Source: Perkinsus olseni
Lineage: Eukaryota > Perkinsozoa > Perkinsida
Reading direction: 5' to 3'
Assembly: GCA_013115125.1 (NCBI GenBank)
Contig: JABANN010000294.1
Location: forward strand, 1-41,831
Length of the DNA stretch: 41,831 nt
The position numbers were made by a program, and so were the translations under genes. Each line of letters begins with the position of its first letter. Position 1 is the first letter of the stretch. Shown one piece after another: positions 35,324-41,831 of this stretch. The notes beneath the pieces are model-generated. The model was not told where the DNA came from. It saw only the letters and a list, made by a program, of their open reading frames with translations, and made no database searches.

Positions 35324-37836
35324 TCATGGCCCACGTACGGTATCCTCGCATCGCCTCGCGCCGAAGCCTATGCCAGCGTCAATGGTGATAGTCTTGCCAA
35401 GCACAGAACGCTGCACTTTCGTGTAGGGGAATGCCTCTTCAATCTGGGGAACGAGCAGTGCACAAAGCTGAGCTGCTGCGAACAGCGTACGTCTGTTGTA
35501 GCGTCCGACAAGAGTGTCCTATCGAGCGCGATGACCTCCTCGATCGAAGCCTCTGTTTGAAGCCCTTCTTCACGAATTCTATCGGTGGTACTCGATATCT
35601 CGGGAATCTGCAGGTCGAGCCCCGAATCGGGGCCCCGGAATCCACAGGCACACAAGCGGAAGGTGCGGGAAGGTAGAAGGAAGCGATTAGCATACCCAGG
35701 AGTCTCCCAGATATTGGTGAGCCTCTCTTACTGTTACCCTGAAAATGGAGGGCCGTCGAGTGGGTGATGACAGTGCTTATCAGCACGCAGAAGAGGACGA
35801 CACAGTTGGTGCCTTCGTAAAATCGCCAGCCCGCAGTAGCTTTGCCGGCGAAAGAGCTCGACGAACGGCGGCGATGCTGACCCAGTGGCTCACATCAGAG
35901 TGGCATTCTCCGTCCTTAGCGAGAGTACACGGTCTCTGATTTCCGAAGTGTCAGGCGTTCGGCCTTTGATTATAGCACACCTTGTGTCAATCTCGTACAA
36001 CTCCGCAAGGAAGGAGGCGAGATACTGAGACACACACTATGGATGATTCCTCCCACCACAGCACAGACACAGTGTACACCCTCGGCGCGATGGATATCGT
36101 TCTCTGCCGATGTGGCCTCTTCCGCAGCCGCCTTCCCTTCAGCAGCGGCAGCGATCCGCCAGGCATCGCGCTCCTGCCGGGCATCATCTATTTCCTCCTT
36201 CAATCGCCGTGTCGCGTCTTGTATGCGTACTTTGCCTAGCTCACAGTCGCTCGTGCCATGCACGTTCAAATGATTCACGATTACTAAATTTGAATGCATC
36301 GATATCCTCCTTGAGCCGCCTCTGTTCATCTTTGATCATTTCGGCCTTTTCGCTTCCTTTCACCCTCCTCGACTTGAGGCTGTGCGTGAACCAGGAGAGG
36401 TCGGTCTATGCAGTAAACCACCGGCTACTGATTCGATTTGTCGAAGAAAAGTACTTTGAAGTCGGAGAGGATGTCTCGCAGTTCCCTTAGTCTATTAGCC
36501 TGGCTATTTAATTCATGCACGCACTGTTGAACCTACCCATGATACGACTGTGAAGCTCAGTCACTAGCCTACTCAGAAGCGTATGACCACGCATCGCTGG
36601 TGATGGACCCATTGCCTGTCTTCGTGACCCCCAAGCGCTCTCAGCGTCCAACCCTTCAGGCCGCTGAAAGCTAAGGGCCCGTTCATAAGGCTGAGCGCGC
36701 ACGAGCCACTCGAAGCTCACTCATCTGCTTTTGTGTAACCAGGTTCTTCTCTAAGCCTCGGTCGTTCCACTCACGACAATGCTCCCGGAATCTGCTGTCC
36801 ACGGCTCGCATGCGTCCACTCGTACCACCAGATGCGCCTCGCGCTTCTGCAAGGTTCAATAGGGTTTCTCGCAAACCTTCGAAGGCATGCTCTGAGAGAA
36901 GGAGAGGCCTTCCCTGCGCGTGACGAGACCTCAACGTTCATGTTGCGCAAGTCGCGATAGCATCGACTACCGAGCTACTAGCAGATTCATACAGCTATGG
37001 CCGCAGCAAGCAACAGAGTTCCATCAAGCCCTTCCTTACCGGTGTTGGTGAACAGCTGTTCTGCCTCCTCAGTGATGTTTGTGGCGGACGCTGTAGAGGT
37101 CTGTGCGGGGGCTTGCCGTCGAAGAGGTGGACTTTTGACCCATTACTCCAGTTGATTTGATCAAGGCCATGAGACGGATGAACTGATCCTTGTCGACGAC
37201 ATTCATGTACGACATAAAGTGCGAGCTGCGTGCGTCTGTCTCTGAAAGGCTGCCGGATATAGATTCTCATTTCAAATAACTCTAGAGCATAAGGTCAGGA
37301 CTAAAGGTCGATCACGCCCTAGCCACATCGACCTTTCAATGCCTACGCTCTGCTTCCTCCTCGAACTCAGCCTCCTTTTCGTCCTGAACTTGCCCCATCT
37401 GAGATCGGAGAGCAGCCACAGCGGTACCAAGAGAGGCACTGTACCAGCTCTGTAAGCATCGGTTGAGTTATCTTCTCGAAAGGGTCCTCTCCCATGCTGC
37501 GAATCAAAGACCCTAGCTCGAGCGCGTCGAGAGTTCCCGACTTGTCGATGTCGAAGAGATCGAATAGTTCGTTCCAGCTCTCTCTGGTGCGGGGGTCTAC
37601 CCCGACCCTGAGCAAGGCAGCTGAGGCATTTGAGTCGGAACAGGAAATACGCAACTGTTCAAGTCGTTCTGACGTCGTTTGCTCGGCCACAGGCGCATCC
37701 TCTGCATCCGCGAGTCCCTGAATCATCAAGTGCGTTGGCGGGTGTGCGAGATGGTAACAGAAATCCAGCCCGCTCGGGTAGCAACTAAGATCAGTCTCAC
37801 CCCTAGAGATTCTTTAATTTGAAGATCGTCCGACAT
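35324..37836 (-). CDS. EF-hand and coiled-coil protein
   Basis: Multi-exon gene, outer limits given. ATG 37836 starts exon 1 (37836-37801, MSDDLQIKESLG); an 83-nt intron joins it in frame to GLADAEDAPVAEQTTSERLE. An ATG inside that intron region (37726) would be an alternative start. A canonical EF-hand loop, DIDKSGTLDALE, lies at about 37552-37517 with D1, D3, S5, T7, D9 and E12 all present, preceded by the helix WNELFDLF. A second, incomplete EF-like unit follows (NVVDKDQFIRLMALIKSTG). The rest is charged helix: EHAFEGLRETLLNLAEARGA, REHCREWNDRGLEKNLVTQK, DATRRLKEEIDDARQERDAW, LYEIDTRCAIIKGRTPDTSE, DRIREEGLQTEASIEEVIAL. The last exon is probably IEEAFPYTKVQRSVLGKTIT to a TGA at 35324. A calcium-responsive scaffold is plausible; no family named. 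Confidence 0.65.
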
Positions 37837-39976
37837 TCGAGAAAGGGGAGTGGTACAACTGAAAGCGCACCTTCTAGAGCAAGACCTCCGGCGATTACTA
37901 GGCGGCCGGTCATCCTCTCCGGTCATCGTACGCGTTTGGCGCATAGCCCAACGACATTACAGAGATTCGCGCGGAAAGTACAAAACCGACAACTTTTCAC
38001 TGTTGAGAGGCCGAACTCTCACCCCACGACGAGTCGGAATAACCAACAGGAAGTATGCTTCATGCTGGACCCTTGCACCGCCGACTCTCTGCTCTCGAAC
38101 GCCGTTCGAGACTAACTCTGGCCTCGTTCATCACTCTGTACACTATCGGATGTGTGCCGGATGAATTCATTTTCAAATCATCAAGACCTCATAGAGATGT
38201 CAACAACAATTGCCCGCAAGCTGGACCTCACTTTGACAAGGAATAATCCACGGCTCTCATTTTCTGGGCCACTACACCAAATACAGAAAATATTGCGTCA
38301 GATGGTTCTCTCAACCTCTTGGATGATGAGATCGCGGAGTCCAACACAAGTGATACGAGAAAACATCTCCAGATTTCGGAGCCGAGACCTAGCACGACGG
38401 AAACTCAACCTACGATCTAATTCTATACAGATGTGTATCTTGGCTCTCCCTATCACTGTTATCACAGTCTAGGACCTATACTGCAATAAACGGGGTGAAC
38501 CCCGCATAGCGTACAACGATACAACGATACTGATCATATCTTCACAACTGACGCTAGCATCGGAATCTTTCTCAATAAGAACGATAATCTCAGCAGTAGC
38601 TCCAATTCCAACATCCAATGCGATTCCGAACTAAAAAACCCCACGAACTTACCAGAAGCCGGACTCAGCCACTCTCGGAGCGGCGCCCCAGACACTGAGT
38701 TCTATCAGCGCCGAGATGTCCCCCTCAAAGTCAACGAACGAAATGCGCTGAGTCCAACACTTATCCGAACAACGCTATCTGCATTATGTCAACGCTACAG
38801 AGATCCTTCCTCCCCCGGTCTCCCTGCCCCAAGCAACTTACCTGCAGAGTCAGGAACGGGTCCTGTCTCTCTAACAAGCGTAAACACACTTGAAAGTCCC
38901 CAATACAAACAAGACAACCCGTGGAAAGCGAAATGTGTGTGGGAGAAAGCGTAAGGAATACTTCAATAACGAATACAACAGCAGAGAATAGCTGACCCCG
39001 ACGAAGGGCCTCGGCCAACCGTAAGAGACAACGAGTACCAGCGAAATCGGGAAGGTAATAATAACACCGATTCACCCGAACTGTATAGAGCCGTCCATTG
39101 GAGTGATACCCAACTGTGGGCTTCAACTCCGCCGACCACGACACAGAAGGCAAGGGTACTGCTGTCTCGAACGCCATCACAAGAGACTCTACGCCGAAAG
39201 AGCTATCCACTACCAAGAAAATCCGCGAGGATTTTCGGGTTGAGGTGATAAACCTCGAGACAAGGAAACTAAAGTTCATGTAATCCGTAGCGATCATCAC
39301 CCATGATCACTACGGCATGAACCAAGCAACCTCACCTTTTGCGAAAGCACTAATCTCGCTATCAAATAGCATCGCTGTAATTCCGTATAAAGCAGCAAGT
39401 GAACGAGAGAAGCTCCGAAGAGAGCCGACGAAATCATACTACTACACGGAATCACGGAACCTTGACGAGAGCCACCTACAGTCAGTCTGCCGTCTCGGTG
39501 GACCACAGTATGGGCCAAAGGAACGACAGACTCGGATAACGTGCTCGAAATGGCGTGATCAGAACACCTCCAGCACCGGAGGCGCAGCAGACACGATTGC
39601 GTCAGACTACGCGGATCGGCCGGTTGAGTGAGAGCGAGCACGACGTAACGTTGAAAGGTGACGAGCACAATCAAATGATCAGATCCAGAGCTCTTCACAC
39701 GCGCTGTTATTCCTACCGAACCACAACGTGTGCGCTTAACAAGAGATGGAATAGTTTGTTGATGAGAATGATACGACAGTGGTAAAGAAAGAGCGACAAT
39801 ACATATACCACTACCAGAATAACAGCCTAATCATGATAAGGGATGAAGCCAGAAGAAGCTTCGAAGAAAGCACCACCAAAGAGAAGTTGACCAGGATTGC
39901 CTCAAAATGTGCCACCATGCCTGATACGAGATATGACAGGACAGCTGGGAAGGTAACACCAGTCATCTGTTGATGA
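37837..39976. other. About 2.1 kb without a recognisable gene
   Basis: This stretch lies between the EF-hand gene start and the transporter stop. Its composition is more A-rich on the plus strand than its neighbours. Long open stretches exist on both strands, including about 140 plus-strand codons without an ATG ending near 38952 and rich in Asn, Ser and Pro, opposite the minus-strand frame at 38761-39297. No known domain, terminal repeat or target-site duplication was noticed. It may be a decayed element or a lineage-specific gene. Confidence 0.4.
38761..39297 (-). CDS. Hypothetical open frame, doubtful
   Basis: A single open frame of about 178 codons from ATG 39297 to a TAA at 38761. It has a hydrophobic piece (QLFSAVVFVIEVFLTL) and a tyrosine-rich piece (VNRCYYYLPDF), but no recognisable domain. 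The opposite strand is also open over much of the same span, so the length alone is weak evidence. Confidence 0.2.
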   Translation of the reverse strand: MIATDYMNFSFLVSRFITSTRKSSRIFLVVDSSFGVESLVMAFETAVPLPSVSWSAELKPTVGYHSNGRLYTVRVNRCYYYLPDFAGTRCLLRLAEALRRGQLFSAVVFVIEVFLTLSPTHISLSTGCLVCIGDFQVCLRLLERQDPFLTLQVSCLGQGDRGRKDLCSVDIMQIALFG

Positions 39977-41419
39977 TTACTGCTCGATGAGAGAGCACAT
40001 CTCAGGCACAGCGGCAGGAGTAACCGTCTTGTAAATCGTAATGCCTGATGCGACAACTGAGAGTGTCATCAAGCAGATGAGGACAATCGTTTGGACACGA
40101 CTCTTCCAGGTACCGAATGCACCACCACAACGGTCCATCACTTCACCGTCACCGAACTCCTTGTGTGCCATGTATCTCAGTCTCATGTAGAAGACTGGTG
40201 GGAAGATCATCTGCAATAGACAATACGTGATGGCCGAGTTGAGATCGACCAAAAAGGAGAACTTGGGGACAGTGATGGCAACAATCGCCGTGACAACGAC
40301 GAGAATGCTACGTAAACCACTCGTCGCAAATAGCGTAGGCCAATAACCCCATTTCTCAGCACGTGCTGATCCTTCCTCCAACCCAAACAGGACTTCAATA
40401 GCTCTGCATGAGGGATGAAGAACCACCGCGTAATGTGTTGCACAGAGGACAACAATACTGACAAATGATATATACCCCCAGACGTCCTTGTTCATGGCAT
40501 CTGAGACATTATCATAACATAGCAAGGCTTGGCCCCAACCAAGGTAGGACGGGACGGTGACGACAAGATAGACCGCAAATAAAACGACACACGCCCATAG
40601 AAATACAACGGGACTGTGTGCCGGATTCTTCATATCGTGTGTGACAGTGGTGGTGCCGCATGTCACAGAGAAGCAAAAAGAGAAGGTAGTGTATGCACCA
40701 ATCAAAGTAAGGGGATCTGGAACAGCCAGTTCATAGTCAACATTGTCGTGGTTCTGACCAAATTCAACGAAGCCCGCCACACAGAGGCCAATAATGGTGG
40801 TGATGATCGACACCACGCCTATCGTACTTGAGATATAGCCAATCTCACGCATAGTCTTGAGCCAGTTGACGGGCAAGAGGATGAACATCCATATGATAAT
40901 CCACCAAGTCACACTGATACCACTGTAAATATGGTAAGAGTTCTGCCCGAGGAGTAAAATAAGGACGCACGACGATCCAATAAGTGATACGTGAAGGGCG
41001 ATGGCGACAATAATGTGCCCTATTCGACCAAATGTAAAGGAGCCAATGTCTTCGTAACTGGTAATAGCATCGGCACCAAGCTCAAAGGCCATCTCTCTAC
41101 ACCGGTAGAGAAGGTAGATCATGAGGTAACCGACGAAACCGCAGAATATGAGAAACAACAGTGCTGGTAGGTATCCAACGCTAGCTGTTGTCTTCCCTAA
41201 TGCCAGCAGGGCAATACCTACGGCAATCATTACCGTGTTGAAGACGGCCTGGAAATCGTTACTGCCGACGACGGGCTTCTCATCAGATACATCAGATTTT
41301 ACATCGCTAGTGTAACTCGATGCATCCGGCGTCCGCGCCGAACCACAGGCCTTCAAATCGAATGAACGATAGTTGGATTCGACCGTAGTAGATGGACTGT
41401 CCATATTGATTGGGTGCAT
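39977..41419 (-). CDS. Amino acid/auxin permease (AAAP) family transporter
   Basis: A single exon of 480 residues, the usual length for the family (SLC32/36/38 in animals). ATG 41419 begins MHPINMDSPS; the second ATG six codons in is an equally possible start. About 55 hydrophilic residues, rich in Ser, Thr and Asp, precede the first membrane segment (FQAVFNTVMIAVGIALLALG), whose G-I-A-L-L-A-L-G run matches the AAAP first helix. I count about 11 hydrophobic segments; others include GYLPALLFLIFCGFVGYLMI, WWIIIWMFILLPVNWL, IGYISSTIGVVSIITTIIGL and SFCFSVTCGTTTVTHDMKNP. The latter carries the family pattern of a small-residue helix followed by H-x-M-x-x-P. It should be a proton- or sodium-coupled amino acid transporter of the plasma membrane or an acidic organelle; substrate cannot be read. 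Being intronless is unlike most neighbours. Confidence 0.92.
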   Translation of the reverse strand: MHPINMDSPSTTVESNYRSFDLKACGSARTPDASSYTSDVKSDVSDEKPVVGSNDFQAVFNTVMIAVGIALLALGKTTASVGYLPALLFLIFCGFVGYLMIYLLYRCREMAFELGADAITSYEDIGSFTFGRIGHIIVAIALHVSLIGSSCVLILLLGQNSYHIYSGISVTWWIIIWMFILLPVNWLKTMREIGYISSTIGVVSIITTIIGLCVAGFVEFGQNHDNVDYELAVPDPLTLIGAYTTFSFCFSVTCGTTTVTHDMKNPAHSPVVFLWACVVLFAVYLVVTVPSYLGWGQALLCYDNVSDAMNKDVWGYISFVSIVVLCATHYAVVLHPSCRAIEVLFGLEEGSARAEKWGYWPTLFATSGLRSILVVVTAIVAITVPKFSFLVDLNSAITYCLLQMIFPPVFYMRLRYMAHKEFGDGEVMDRCGGAFGTWKSRVQTIVLICLMTLSVVASGITIYKTVTPAAVPEMCSLIEQ

Positions 41420-41831
41420 GAGAAAAGAAGTCGTCTCGTGAGGCGACGAGCCATAGCTACATCGCTCCGCTCAATGATGATCGCGCTCGCCGCTAGCCAA
41501 TGAGGCGCAACATCGTGTGACGCCGTCACGTCCCCTTTAAAATGAGTCGGAGCGGAGCGAATCCTGGAGAGTTCCCAACCCACTTCATGAGCTCGGCTCA
41601 AGAGACATTGGGCCTGGACTTATTGGATCGGCTGAACGCGCACGCGTGATGCTGGCGAAAAGAAGACGTCCAGGCATGCCCCAGGAGCGGAGTGTGTGCC
41701 AAGTGAAGGGTCGTGGAAAGCAGGGTTCGTAGCCCATTGCGCGGTCGCGGGGTGAGCGTTGCAGGAAAAACGCAGAAATAGACGTCGACCCCGCGTAGTG
41801 GAGCGAAGGTGGGGAAGTGACCGCTGCTGGC
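41420..41831. other. 5' flank of the transporter; nothing further recognised
   Basis: Upstream of the transporter start on the minus strand, so it probably includes its promoter and 5' untranslated region. It is GC-richer toward the right edge. Short open frames have no motif. Confidence 0.45.

Noticed and set aside
39297-39698. A 133-codon minus-strand frame
   Set aside because: No domain or signal peptide, and plus-strand frames are open over the same bases.
37850-39950. A relic of a retroelement
   Set aside because: I saw no convincing reverse transcriptase, integrase or capsid motif and no terminal repeats, so no family can be assigned.
1-41831. CRISPR arrays, bacterial operons or rRNA genes
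   Set aside because: No regularly spaced direct repeats, no ribosome-binding-site pattern and no rRNA-like stretches; gene structure is spliceosomal throughout.

Overview
The window is nuclear DNA from a flagellated unicellular eukaryote. Genes are split by many short GT-AG introns. In the models that could be checked base by base most introns are 43-59 nt, with a few of 71-340 nt. Coding exons sit on both strands with little space between genes, TAA, TAG and TGA all act as stops, and base composition is balanced. A radial spoke head gene shows that the cell builds a motile axoneme. The secreted repeat protein with Ser-Tyr-Cys-Lys-Trp-Trp motifs and the overall gene style suggest an alveolate, most like Perkinsus. 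The lineage is an inference, not proven from the sequence.

Layout, left to right. (1) 422-1495 (+): an intronless secreted or GPI-anchored protein of unknown family. (2) 1945-13847 (-): three genes in the same direction: transcription elongation factor SPT6 (about 9 kb), the ribosome biogenesis factor TSR2, and a mitochondrial carrier of the SLC25A39/40 (MTM1) type. (3) 13848-16587: a 2.7 kb divergent gap with a tRNA-like relic and a strong inverted repeat. (4) 16588-30780 (+): a BK/Slo-type potassium channel with two RCK domains, a coiled-coil protein, a coiled-coil/leucine-rich-repeat protein, and radial spoke head protein RSP4/6. (5) 31184-37836 (-): a coiled-coil protein, a secreted protein with four six-cysteine repeats, and an EF-hand/coiled-coil protein. 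(6) 37837-39976: about 2 kb with no recognisable gene. (7) 39977-41419 (-): an intronless amino acid/auxin permease family transporter.

TSR2, the carrier and the SPT6 tail were rebuilt exon by exon with reading frame kept across every junction; they are the best supported structures. SPT6 is otherwise supported by domain matches in the right order and several joined exons. The BK channel and RSP4/6 are firm in identity but only partly joined. The three coiled-coil genes are firm as genes but their functions are unknown. Every gene model stated as spanning introns gives outer limits of the coding region, not a single open frame.

The most interesting observations are a tryptophan-rich GW/WG tail on SPT6, resembling the Argonaute hooks of plant transcription elongation factors; a near-perfect 26-bp inverted repeat in a channel intron with a diverged half-copy 10.5 kb away; the 24-cysteine secreted protein; and one unusually long intron in TSR2.
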